Positions 23,774-35,009 of a stretch of DNA of 64,000 nucleotides are shown here, in pieces. The notes beneath the pieces are model-generated. The model did not search any database and was not told where the DNA came from. It was given only the letters and a program-made list of their open reading frames with translations. Origin of the DNA: Cloeon dipterum. Taxonomy: Eukaryota > Arthropoda > Insecta > Ephemeroptera > Baetidae. Position 1 is the first letter of the stretch, and the number at the start of each line of letters is the position of its first letter. The position numbers and the translations under genes were made by a program. The stretch is taken from contig NC_088788.1 of assembly GCF_949628265.1 (NCBI RefSeq), positions 25,468,335-25,532,334 on the forward strand, read 5' to 3'.

Positions 23774-26700
23774 CTACTGCACATGGGCGCCAAGCTGAGC
23801 AGAGGTCTGGATCAGGACCTTGATGCTGGGCATGAAGGCGGACATCTGCGAGAATTCTGGCCCAGAAATCATTACTGTGTGAAGCTGCAGGCTGCCTTGG
23901 TAGTCGCCAGCCTGGATGTGCCTGATCAGTTCGTGGAACGAGGCAAAAGAGTTCTCCGAGAGCTGTAACATTTTTTGAAACTTTGCCAGAAAAACAAAAG
24001 ACAGATACATTACAAAATATGCTCAATAACTGTTTTTAATTTAAATACAAGACTCTCAAGGAGCAGATAGATATAGGATAAACCTAAAGAAAAATAGACA
24101 TCTGTTACCTTGTACTCGCGAAGGCTGTCAAAAAGAATTTCCAATTTCCTGCCAACATCCTCCATCTTTCGGCGTATCTGCGGATTTGGTGCCAAACTAA
24201 TACATTGATCCTTCAGCGAGGTGAGCACTGTCGCGATGATTTGGTGCTCAGCAGGAATTTCCGCCTTGGGCTTAGGAGGCTCGCAGATGGTGGCCTTTCT
24301 CACCGGCGATACAGGCGCTGTGGCAGCAGGCTGCATGATATTATACTGTTGGTTTGGCATCTGGCTCATCTGATTGTAAGGCATTTGGCTCATCTGATTC
24401 TGAGGCATTTGGCTCATCGGATTCTGAGGCATCATCGGCTGATAAAACCCTGGCATACCCTGGAAAAATACAATAATTGGAAGTTATTATTTTCAAGCTA
24501 TTAATGAGAAGGAATAAGAATAATAGGTTCAACATCATAAATAATGGAGAAAATTACTTGTCATAGAAACCAAACCACAAAATGTGTGAAAATCTGATTG
24601 GAATTGGCTGCAAAGCAGATTTTTTAAGATTATAATTATTCTTTGTTGTCAAATTACAAATCCCCACCACGGGACTTAAACATTTTCCTTTCAATTTCCC
24701 AATCATTTAAATTTTAACAAGAAAAAAAATATTATACAAGTGTATTCCTCGATTTGAACTATGTGGACTTAAATCACTACCTCAAACCCAGATATACTAA
24801 GAATTATTATTAAAAACATTTTTTATTTCTAGTGACTTTGAATCCTAATATCTAGTGAAAAAATCATATAGATGTGTCCAACCACACAAAGCATAATGAA
24901 ACAACTACATACCGTGTTGACTGGCTCAGGTTCTGCAGGAGCAACGCCATATAAAGGACAGGTTATGGGAGCGGGGGCATTAATGTCAGATTTTTTCTGC
25001 AAAAAGTAATACTCATGATGGAATCAAACTATTTTAAAGTACTCTGATCATAGGCATGCAAATGAAGGAGGAATTCGAACCTGCACTGGCTTGCTGATTG
25101 GTGGTGGGTCATTCCATCCTGGCGGTGCGAGCTGGCTCTCCATCAGTTTGGGCTGTGGCCGCGGGGCAGGCGCCACACTAGCTTGCGGCTCTGCATAGCC
25201 ATAATAAACACCTTTAAATTTCTCACCGCCAAATTTTAAGATCATTTTTTTTCAAATTTGATATGTTTGTGAAATTTTAAAACAAATTTTGAAAAACTTT
25301 TGTAGTTTAATCATGTGTCGCAAGAGTAAAAAAAGCGAAAAATAGAGATCAGTGTTTCATTTTACAAAAATTTTCATGTGAAAGACTCACCTGTGTATGA
25401 GGAGTAGGAAGAGTTGTTGAATGACTGATCACTGGGTAAGGCAGCACTCGGCATAGGAGAGAAGACGCTGGGCTGCTGGGACGAGGAGTAGCTGTTGTCT
25501 GCTCCATAAGGACTACCAGAGTAAGGAGATGATGGGTACGAACTCGCCTGGCCATACTGTCCACCACCGTAGCTTTGGCCGTAAGAACTGTTATTTTGCA
25601 CAGAGGGGTCGGCAATATATTTCCTGCCTGCGAATAAAAGACAATTAATAAATTATCACACTCATGCCAAAAAGATTTAATTCAAACTTCCTAATTAGCA
25701 ATGATAAAACTTAATATCAGGTATTTTGTGCAATAAACTCAAGGGACAAAAGTTTCGGAACTTAAAAAATCTTTAGTTACAAAAAGGTTATTTAACATCA
25801 TTAAAATCTCAATTGGGGTATGTGTCTGTGCAGTGCAAAGCAATTAGTAAGCTTTGATTTTGCCGATTTTGCAATTAAATGTCATATTAGAAAAGTGTTT
25901 ATATTATGCTCTCTTGTTATTTTCCCTTGATTGTATAGGAAATTAGGTTTAAAATCAAACTATTTACTTAAGCCAGAGCCAATTCCTGAAGGTTTGCCTC
26001 CAGTTGTCGGCGGAGGAGGGGCAGGTGAAGGAGACCCGGTGGCTGCAGGCTGCATTGGAGTCGGATAAGGAGAAGGTGAGGGCGCCGGAGGGTACACATT
26101 TGGCGTGGGCTGATACAAACTGGGTGCCGGTTGATACACAGGCGAAGTCTGCGGGTACACTGGACCACTGGAAGGGTAAGCCTGCACTGCCGGTTGGTCG
26201 TAACCACTTGACTGACTAACAGTTCGCGATCTCGGCCACTGCAATTGGGAAATATTATATTTTAACTGCAATAATGATTCATAGTTGAGATAGAAGATTG
26301 ATCCAGTTGCTATACTAGATTAGCTGATGAATTGATGTTCAATTTTACTGGTGGCTATTTAAACAGCCAGATTTGCTGACAAGGCTTGGGATTAGCCAAT
26401 TTGTTTTGTTGAAGTAATCTGTATATTTTTAAAATCTAATTTAATTAACAAAATTTAATAAACAAAATTTAATAAACAAAATGGAACATTTATTTGAAAA
26501 CGCATTACTTTCAGATGTTTGTCCCACGCTTTGGATAGCTCATTGCATTAAAAGCAATTAGCATAATATTTCCATATTTTTCTTGCAAATCGCGAGGTAG
26601 AGACAGTTAAAAAATAGAAAGGTTTCTTGCTCTAGCTCTCTTAGCAAATCTTAACCACGCGCATCTTCAAAAAAATCGATTAAAGGCTCTCTCAACGAAT

Positions 26701-29700
26701 GTTTAAGTTCTGGATATTTCCTTACCGGCTGTGTAGGAATCTGCGGGCCACTGGGCCTCCTGAATGTTTGCTGCTGCTGCAGATGCTGTTTCTGCACAGC
26801 TCTGGGCTGGCTCTTCATGCCAAGACCTGTTGTCAGTCTGTCTTTCAGCTCAAGGGCAGACTCCTGCAAATAAAAACATCACTATCCCACCGGTCTGTCT
26901 AAGTGGGGATCAAGCTTACATCTTGGGCAGTCTCCAAACAGGACAGGGCTGAAGTCAGGGCGCCCTGAGAGGCCAGAAGGAAGGCGTACTTGGACAGCAA
27001 GTTAGCCAGACTTCCCGTAGTCGGAATCGTTCTACCCTGAGACTGGGACGCAGCTATTTGGAGCAAAAGAGCTCCTTGGACCATTTCCTGGAATGGATTG
27101 ATTGGGCAAGGTGGTTTGCACAAGGGAAATATTTTACCTGCAGCTGCAAATTGCTGCTTGGAGCAAAGTTTGTGTCCCATGAAGAAACAAGTTTGTCCAC
27201 ATTGCCGGAGCAAAGGTAACAAACCTGGGCAAACGATTTGTATTCTGCATCACTCTCTAGTCTTTCGCCAAGTTGTTCTAGAAACAAAAAATTGAAAAGA
27301 TTTATTAAAAATTTTAACATGACTCCGTAAAGTAATACTTTAGAAAATCTACAAGCAACACTTACGACACAGTAAATAGAAGTCCTCCCCGTTCGCGTGG
27401 GTGAGGATTCCAGCCAAAAGTTGCGGCCACGAGGACAACGAGCAAGTGGCAATAATAGACTTCCAGTCATGGCTCACAACAGCGTTAATCAGATGAGAAA
27501 GCCAGCCTTTCGATTGCTACGAGTTAAATGTTAGTTAACAAACTAATATTTTTTAAATAAAAATTCAGTAATATTGGTTTGAGTCATGTGTTCACCTATT
27601 TTTAAAACGGTGTTGGTAGTGTCAAATTGTTATTAAAATAAGAGAACACAACACCCTGTGATGATTCTCCCCACTAATTGGTACTAGAAACTTACAGACG
27701 TTTCCCAAGTAATCCCAGAACATCAATGTCAATAACAATCGATTGAAAATTACTCTATCCAAATTGACATTAATCAATTACTCTAATTAAATGATAAATT
27801 ACTTTTTAAATTATTTGATGTAGTAATATCCTGTAAATTCTGAAAATAAACCAATAAAGATAAACTCATTTCAAGCAATTGTGCAGAGCAATAACAATAT
27901 AATTCAAATACATTCTAAATTTCGACATGAAGTTTGAACACCAGATTTCAAAACCCCTTGTTGATTTTGTGAAATAAAGTTAAAAATAAATCAGGTTTAC
28001 TTGTCGTGCTCAATCATCTGACACCAATTCCTCCAACTCAAACAAAAAATCCTCAATTTTGAAGTGATAACAACATCAATTTGTCTCTATAATCTAATGG
28101 TTTTGTTGAAGTACCTTGAAGTAGCGCATCTGCGTTTGGGCAAGCAGTTTTGCCCCGCCAGTCATGGCGAGAAGCAGCGCGTCGGCCATTCGGTTTTGTT
28201 GAAGACACAACTCCACAGCCGCTTCCAGTTTTCCAACCAACAGTGCCTGGCCAATTTGACCTTCTGGGTCAAGCGAGCTAGGGATGCAGAATTTTTCGGT
28301 TGGAAGATCCGAATAGGGGAACTGAAATTAACTTATTTTGAGCCACAAATCTCAAAACATTGCAAAATTCGAAAACATTAACAAGATAAACATAAAAAAG
28401 TTGTTATTTGAGAAAGCGGAAAATAGTTACACTCTGGTCGAATTCTTCAGTCTGGAGATCACCCTGAAACCAAAATTTTTACTATCTAGAAAAACTTTAA
28501 CTTGGGTGCATTACATTAGTGGTCAAATGAGAGACATCATTGGTCAGTTTATTGATGTCATCGCCAAGAGCCGCGTTGATGCTGCTGTTTATTTGGTCAA
28601 GGGGGTAGCCTAGCAAGGTGAGCGTAGCCGACTGAGGGTGAGCTTCAAACTGGGCACCCAAGTACTGCCACAGGGTTTTTAGCTGCGGCGACGAAGCAGT
28701 CTGCAGTTGCTCGTAGCAGAACTCAGAGTACATGCCCTGGCTAAGTACGTGCTCCAGTTTTGCGGCGCGGGTGAGCAGCTCTGGCTCAGACACCAATTGG
28801 CTGATGATTACTTTGTTCGGCTCGTCAGTAGAATATTGAACTAGACGGCCACCAAACTAAAAAAATGATATAATAATATAAATGTAACAATTGCGCTAAA
28901 AACAATATCAAGAAAACTTTTATCCATGTGACAACGTCCCATTTCCTTCACATTTCAAAATATTTTTAAGTTTTGCAAATACACACAGCAAAAGAGGATC
29001 CTGCAGTCCTTCTTAACCACTTTGGCGGTTTTCTCAGGTCCACGTGGGTTTGAACGACTGGCTGAGCCACAACTGCAGGCGCAAGGCTCTCCATGCCGGG
29101 AAATGAGTCTGCAATCTGAAAAACTAATTGTTAAAAATACCAGTGTAGGTTCTTTACAATTTGGCAAACCTTGCTAGTTGTTACAGTGGGCGCTTGTTGG
29201 CCACCAGTCAAGGAGTAAATGCTAACATGGCCATCAAAGCTGGAGCAGGATATGAGGGAAGGATATCTAGGGCACCAAGAAACGTCAAAGAGCCACTGAT
29301 GCGGAGTTTGAATTTCACAGAGAAGTTCATGGCCCTGAAAGGTTTTTAATCTTGCTTACTCGATTGATTAAAAGTGATTGACCCCCGCTAGTAGAATAGA
29401 AATTAAAAAATATATATTTGAAAATACTGTTAAAATTGAAAGATATTTAAAAATATTTGTAGTCTTTTTTGCTATATTATTAAAAATTACAAACAAGAAA
29501 AAAATAAATCTCACTTGAGTGTTCTCATTTGGATTCCAGCAGAGAATCCTGTTGTCCCTGCCGCAACTGAGCAGAAGATCTGGGTCCTTCTCACACCAAG
29601 AGATACAAGTGACTGCCCTTGTATGGCCCAGCATGGTTTTGAGGGGCGAAGTGGCGAATCGCAGGTCCCACAGCTGCACCACTGGTGCCATGTCGTCTTC

Positions 29701-30583
29701 AGAGGACAGACATAACTGCGTGGCCACGTCTGGATGCCAAGCAACCACGTTCCAGCGAACCTTGAGTTGATTGTGGATAGTCAAAACTCAATTTTGAATT
29801 AAAGTTTTTAAACTCACATGAGAGTTTGAGTCAGCTAGTTTGATGATGGGTTCGTTTTTACGCAGATCCCAGACCACGCATCTGGATGCAAAAGTGGAAG
29901 CCAGAATATGTTGCACTGAGAAAATTTATTTGCAAAAAGCAGGAATGAAGAAAATTTAGAGCAAACCTTGTCTGTTCCAAGACAGCCAACTGACTGCGTC
30001 TGGTGGAGTCACCTTGGCTCCAGGGGTCATTGGACTTGTCATTTGTACCAAGTCCCAGATGAAAATTTCTGAGTCACCAGCACCAGAAGCTAATAAATTT
30101 TGCTGCAAAGAGGGCAGTGTAAGGAGAGGTTTTTCACGCACAGAACGAAATTTACTTGATATGGATTTATGTCAAGAGCCTTGACAGCACCACTGTGTCC
30201 ATTCTTCTTGATCTTCAGATCTTTTTGTCCGCCCAGCATTTCCTGGGGACTGTAAATTTCGACTATACCTCCATCACAACCAGCAATCAAATTGTCCATG
30301 CTCCACACTAGCTTGTGGAACCTGTTGATGCATGCCATTTTAAATAATTCAATTTTATTTTGACATTTATAAATAAGAACCTCTGATCTGTCTGTACTCC
30401 TGCAACTTTTTCCATGTCTGTGCCTGGCTCACTCAGGTTCAAAGAGAACAACTCCAGCGCAGACGTAGTGCTGAAAGTGGCATCCAGTTGCTGGGCCGCC
30501 GTTCCTCCAGCCAGTAGGGTTGGATGCTGGTCAGGAGGCGACCACGCCACGTTCACGGTCCTCTCGACCTCTTTCACTCTCAT
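23774..30583 (-). CDS. Sec31: COPII outer-coat protein Sec31
   Basis: Outer scaffold of COPII vesicles at ER exit sites; pairs with Sec13 and stimulates Sar1 GTP hydrolysis with Sec23. Twenty exons on the minus strand: 30583-30381, 30321-30156, 30102-29967, 29915-29818, 29760-29515, 29334-29170, 29115-28987, 28856-28515, 28463-28431, 28321-28115, 27516-27366, 27277-27138, 27087-26920, 26863-26726, 26238-25968, 25627-25391, 25190-25081, 24996-24913, 24459-24109 and 23962-23774 (TAG). Total 1187 aa with all phases consistent. Residues about 1-340 form WD repeats ([30 protein letters not shown]). Then comes the blade-insertion and alpha-solenoid region (about 380-770). A Pro/Tyr/Ser/Gln-rich disordered linker follows (about 770-1010) with WNDPPP, typical of the Sec23-binding PP motifs. 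The C-terminal helical domain is at about 1010-1187. Exon 9 is only 33 nt. Start ATG is at 30583 ([16 protein letters not shown]). Confidence 0.93.
26446..26481. repeat. Short tandem repeat in Sec31 intron
   Basis: About 2.5 copies of a 15-bp unit (aacaaaatttaataa) inside the intron between Sec31 exons 14 and 15. Low-complexity; no function seen. Confidence 0.6.
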
Positions 30584-31434
30584 GATTACGGCTTAAAAAT
30601 CGAAATGGAAAAGAAAATGATGATAATAATATTCTGACAAATTTTTTGTATTGCAGTCGAAAACAAAAAGCCGACAGTCAACCAATGAAACAACACACGT
30701 CAGACTCAGCTGTTCCAACTAACACGAAAAATATAGGTTGATAACAGATTTTGAAAGTTTAAGCAGCAAGATTTGCAAATTTTCAATCACAGTCTGGTGG
30801 GCAAATAGTTAGCGTTTCATTTTACCTTGTTTACGGTGATCTCGATTTACAAGTTTGCGGTCTAGAAATAAACAACTGCAAGTTCCAACGTGGCTGCTTT
30901 GCTCACTGGTCTGTCTAGTCGTCTGGTGTTGGTAGTGGTGACTTTAAAATCCTGACAATCTTGTTATGTTCCCGCCCCCTCTTTATGTCGGCCCCGTCCA
31001 CTCCCACTCCCGTTTTAGTTCGTCACATGACACGACAGCTAGCTAAAGATTAAGGTTGCTATTTTCACGGCTAACTTCATCTTGCTTATTTACACTTTAG
31101 AAAAGGCATGGTTGTGTTGGTGCATGAGTCATGAATAGGTGAGACGACCAAGAACCATGTAGACGCGCGAGTTTTCAAAACAGTAATAGTGTTGATAGGT
31201 CTAAATCATGAAAAAAGTATTTAAATGGCGCTCGAGCTGTTCCTGAGAGATGGAACCAGGATGGAACGGAGCTTCATCTCTCGCCTTCCCCTCTTTGCTT
31301 CTGACGCTTGTTGTGAAAGGTGTTAGTTTAGTGTTTATGCTGCATTCAACAACGCAGTAGATAGGTTAAGCGCTAAGCATTTTTGTTTCTTTGGCGTGTT
31401 AGCGCATTTCTGGCCAATATCTCCGTAAAACAAA
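30584..31434. promoter_or_regulatory. Divergent promoter region between Sec31 and Rpb7
   Basis: 850 bp separate the Sec31 ATG (minus strand) from the Rpb7 ATG (plus strand). No TATA box stands out, and the sequence is mixed with GC-richer patches near 30960-31030 and 31240-31300. This is expected for a shared TATA-less housekeeping promoter, but no specific factor site was confirmed. Confidence 0.5.
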
Positions 31435-32391
31435 ATGTTTTATCACGTAATGTCAAATTAATTTCATTAATTTGGTGTTGGGTTTAATTCATTGTTTTTA
31501 CAGATTTCGCTAGAACATGAAATCCTGCTGCATCCCAAATACTTTGGCCCACAGTTGAGTGAAACTGTCCGACAAAAACTATACACAGAAATCGAAGGAA
31601 CTTGCACTGGAAAGTAAGGATAATTTTATTATGTAGTTATAATTTTTTATGTAACCATTAAAAAATTGAAAAAAGTAAGTTCAAAACTGCCAGAAATAGA
31701 TCGAAAGAGAACAAAAATAACGAGGGAATCTAACCAAAATTATAATAAAAATATGGTAGATATTCTTTGTATCTTATAGTTCTAAAATGATAAAAGAAAG
31801 AAACGATTTTCCAGGCACGGCTTTGTGATTGCCGTTACAACGATTGACCACGTTGGAGCAGGGCTAATTCAACCTGGACAAGGATTTGTACTCTACCCTG
31901 TCAAATTCCGAGCTATTGTGTTTAGACCATTCAAAGGTCAGGTTCTTGATGCTGTTGTCACACAAGTAAACAAAGTAAGTTTTTGTTGGTTATGGGATGA
32001 TTTTTTTCAATTAACTGAAAAACTTTTATTAAATTATTATAGGTTGGAATTTTTGCTGACATTGGACCACTGTCTTGCTTCATTTCTCATCACGTAAGAG
32101 TGCATCTCACATTGAACCTTTCCCACTCATCAGTCTTTTGTATTCATTTTAGTCAATTCCTGCAGACATGGAATTTTGTCCGAACGTTCAACCACCTTGC
32201 TACAAATCCAAAGATGAAGTAACAATTTAATTCTTTATCAAAAGTGTTCTAATATCTTTATGCGCTAGGACATAGTCATTCACGCAGATGACGAGATTAG
32301 ACTGAAAATTGTCGGAACAAGAGTGGACGCAACTGGAATTTTCGCCATTGGAACTCTGATGGACGATTATCTTGGACTGGTTTGCAGTTGA
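31435..32391 (+). CDS. Rpb7: RNA polymerase II subunit RPB7
   Basis: Subunit of the Rpb4/Rpb7 stalk of RNA polymerase II, which binds nascent RNA and helps initiation. Six exons: 31435-31446, 31504-31613, 31815-31974, 32043-32093, 32153-32218 and 32269-32391 (TGA), giving 173 aa against about 172 in animals. Exon 1 is a 12-nt coding exon (MFYH). The protein follows the family almost residue by residue: [16 protein letters not shown] at the N-terminus, [33 protein letters not shown], the S1/OB-fold part [20 protein letters not shown], and [14 protein letters not shown] then [14 protein letters not shown] at the end. Nothing is missing. It is head to head with Sec31 and tail to tail with Trmt6, whose stop codon is about 250 bases away. 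Confidence 0.97.
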
Positions 32392-32568
32392 GAGTTATTA
32401 TTATGGTTGACACTACTACATTTAAATGTTTGCCTCTTCTTCCTAAACGAATAATCTGTTAAATCACACTGAAGCTTTATATTTTTAATGAGACCAGTAA
32501 ATCAATCTCGAGGAGCTAATATTTATCTCTACCCTACTATTTTGATGGCAAAATATTCCTTGTTTGAT

Positions 32569-32574
32569 AATAAA
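32569..32574 (+). terminator. Polyadenylation signal for Rpb7
   Basis: AATAAA about 180 bases after the Rpb7 stop and only about 65 bases before the end of the convergent Trmt6 coding sequence. Confidence 0.5.
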
Positions 32575-32620
32575 TGAAATTATAAAGAAAAGTCAATGAA
32601 GCATTTCATAGAGTTGTCAT

Positions 32621-32626
32621 TTTATT
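32621..32626 (-). terminator. Polyadenylation signal for Trmt6
   Basis: TTTATT on the plus strand, 14 bases beyond the Trmt6 stop codon, implying a very short 3' UTR interlocked with that of Rpb7. Confidence 0.4.
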
Positions 32627-32639
32627 TTCGGCTGAAATT

Positions 32640-34427
32640 TTATGTACTTTCAACAGTTAGTCCATGTAATATAAAGCCTCCAGAGCCACTCATCAGCACC
32701 TCTGGGTGAGTTCTCTCAGGAAGAATTTGATATTTTCGCAGCCAGGGCTCTTTCAGCTTAAGGGCAGTGACATTTTTGTCCGCCTTCAGTTTCATGTAAG
32801 CCTCTTGCAGTGGCTCTTTGAACTGTGAGTAGATGACGAACGGTCTTGACAGCTCGACTAATGGTAGTAAATGGGTGCACACATTGATTGGGTTCTCTTT
32901 CGCCACCACAATTAGTGCAGCGGCCTTGTCTGATCGCAGCCGCTCCATCACTAGTGAAATTTCAGCTTCATAATCGGAATTGGCTCTCTTTGCTAAGGGC
33001 CCTTCCTCTTGTTTTTCACCATTCTCCTTCAGAGGCAAAATTCCACATTCAGTAGCTGATTTGAGGAATTCAGATAGGCTCAAGTAGTGCACCTGCAATT
33101 TTTTGTTCTTTTAATATTTAAAATAAAAATTTGATACAACAGACCCACATTTTCATTCCTTTAAACTCCCAAAAATGAAATAATTTTCATTTAAACTTGA
33201 AGCTGGTGCCAAAACTTGTGAGTTATACATCATCAAATTAATGAACTATTCCTTCAATCATAAATATATGTGAGAATAAGATTTTCTTAAATCATTTCTA
33301 TTTTAAAAAGTAAACCATAAATATACAAAACAATTCATGCTCGTAATCGCGAATTTGGACCTCGCCTACTTATAATTAATGTTTATAACGCAAAGGAACA
33401 TGAAATATATTATTATCTAACAGTCCATATTAAGGGCGCCAGCTGTACAATCAAAGCTATGGTTAAAAAATTAAATTGATGGAAAAATTGGTTAAATTTT
33501 TTAATTTCTGTTTCTAGTGATAATTTTCTACTAAATTTGGGTAAAGATAAAAAAAAGGTAGATTCCAGTAGATACAAACCTTTGAAAGGAGCTCAGGCGA
33601 GTAGTTCATAGCCTGAATCGCGATTGTCTTGTCGGTGCCTCTTGCGCAGCTCAATACAATCAGGTGCGCGTCAGAAGTTGCCGATAGACGTTCTATCATA
33701 GCACTAGTGACCATCCCTTGTGATCCTGACTCAAACAGGAGGAAGGTGCTGGGCGTTGTGGTTGCCTGTACGCCGCTCAGGGACACAATGAGAGACAAAG
33801 AGTCCTGTCGGAGGCTCATATGCTTCGGGTTCTGCTCTTGCGGGGACAAATTGCACAGAGCCTGCGTCACAAGTCTGTTGGATGTTGGACGTACCAGGAC
33901 GTACTTCTTATACTTCCTCTGCTTCTTAGAAACATATCTAAGGAAGGGTTAAATTAGACACCAATTTAATTAGATAACTTCTAATACTTTTCTTGGGCAA
34001 AAACTGTTTTTTGCTCAAAGGTAGAGCTGTTTTCCACCAGTTGCCCTACAATATCTTTTGCAGACACACCCTCGGCTTGCATGCCTACGATTGCTTCTCT
34101 GGAAAGCTTCTGGCTTTGACCATCATCTTTGATGAACCTGTTGTCTTTGCCCTCTGTGTCTTTGCTATCGTCTACCAAGACTTGCACCAAACTCTGCTCG
34201 TACTCCGAGATAGGACATTCAACCAGTTGAAATCGACGCTCCCCCCTGATTCTCTTGGCTGCCTCCATGGAATATGTGCTCCATACTGACTTTCCCATCA
34301 AGTTACCTAGCTCGACGATATCCCTGCCAAGTGATATGTGCGATTTTTCTGTCACCTGCACCACTTTGACGTAGTTTTCTCTCTGCAGGGCAACCCATTG
34401 CCCACTCTTTATAGTATTAGTTTCCAT
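32640..34427 (-). CDS. Trmt6: tRNA m1A58 methyltransferase non-catalytic subunit TRM6
   Basis: Non-catalytic partner of TRMT61A in the nuclear complex that makes 1-methyladenosine at tRNA position 58, including initiator tRNA-Met. Three exons on the minus strand: 34427-33988, 33937-33580 and 33092-32640 (TAA), 416 aa, phases consistent. Recognised from the N-terminal barrel-like part (IKSGQWVALQRENYVKVVQV, then GKSVWSTYSME), the central KDNRFIKDDGQSQKLSREAI block that introduces the family core, the basic KKQRKYKKYVLVRPTSNRL segment, and the C-terminal Rossmann-like half ending HPEVLMSGSGGFILHGLTV. No SAM-binding motif of the catalytic subunit is seen, as expected for TRM6. It is somewhat shorter than the human protein (about 497 aa), mostly from reduced linker sequence. 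Its start codon is head to head with Wdr3, 582 bp away. Confidence 0.93.
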
Positions 34428-35009
34428 CTGAAAACGTTTGAAACAGCGGAAAATTATAATGTAAAAATTTAATCATCATTTATCTAATTATGTATAAGCA
34501 ACTAAAAATACATACATACATAAATCGTGATTACAAAGAAACAAAGTCATGTAATAATCAATGTTAACTTAATGCTGTTCAGCCCAGTTCAGCCGGCGCA
34601 AACTTCTGTATGTAAACACACGTGTCGTACTGTAGCTTGTTTGTTTCTCTTCGAGTAAACATTTGAAAGGAATACCTTTCACCATATTGGAATTTTGCTT
34701 AATCTAACCAACTGCGTAAGTTACCAAAATTAGATTCCAGATTTTGAATTTCGCGGTAATTTTTCTCTGAAAAAAATGGCGATCAAGTAGCGCCTTCAGA
34801 TTTTATTATAAGTATAAGTAGTGTTATGTTAGTGTTTCACATGTGGTCTGAGTCGGTCTGAGTGAGTCTGCTGTTTGCCATCTACCTGCAGCCAAGAAAT
34901 TATTTAAGTTGTTCAAAACGAAGGATTTTGCTGTTAAATTTTCTTTTTTCAAGCCCATCTGCATTTCATGCATACTCATCCATCATAAATCTCAAATAAT
35001 TCATTCAAC
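34428..35009. promoter_or_regulatory. Bidirectional promoter between Trmt6 and Wdr3
   Basis: 582 bp between two divergent start codons of genes that both act in nuclear RNA processing. There is no TATA box in a convincing position. The repeated ggtctgagtcggtctgagtg (about 34854-34873) is a small internal direct repeat. Confidence 0.5.
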
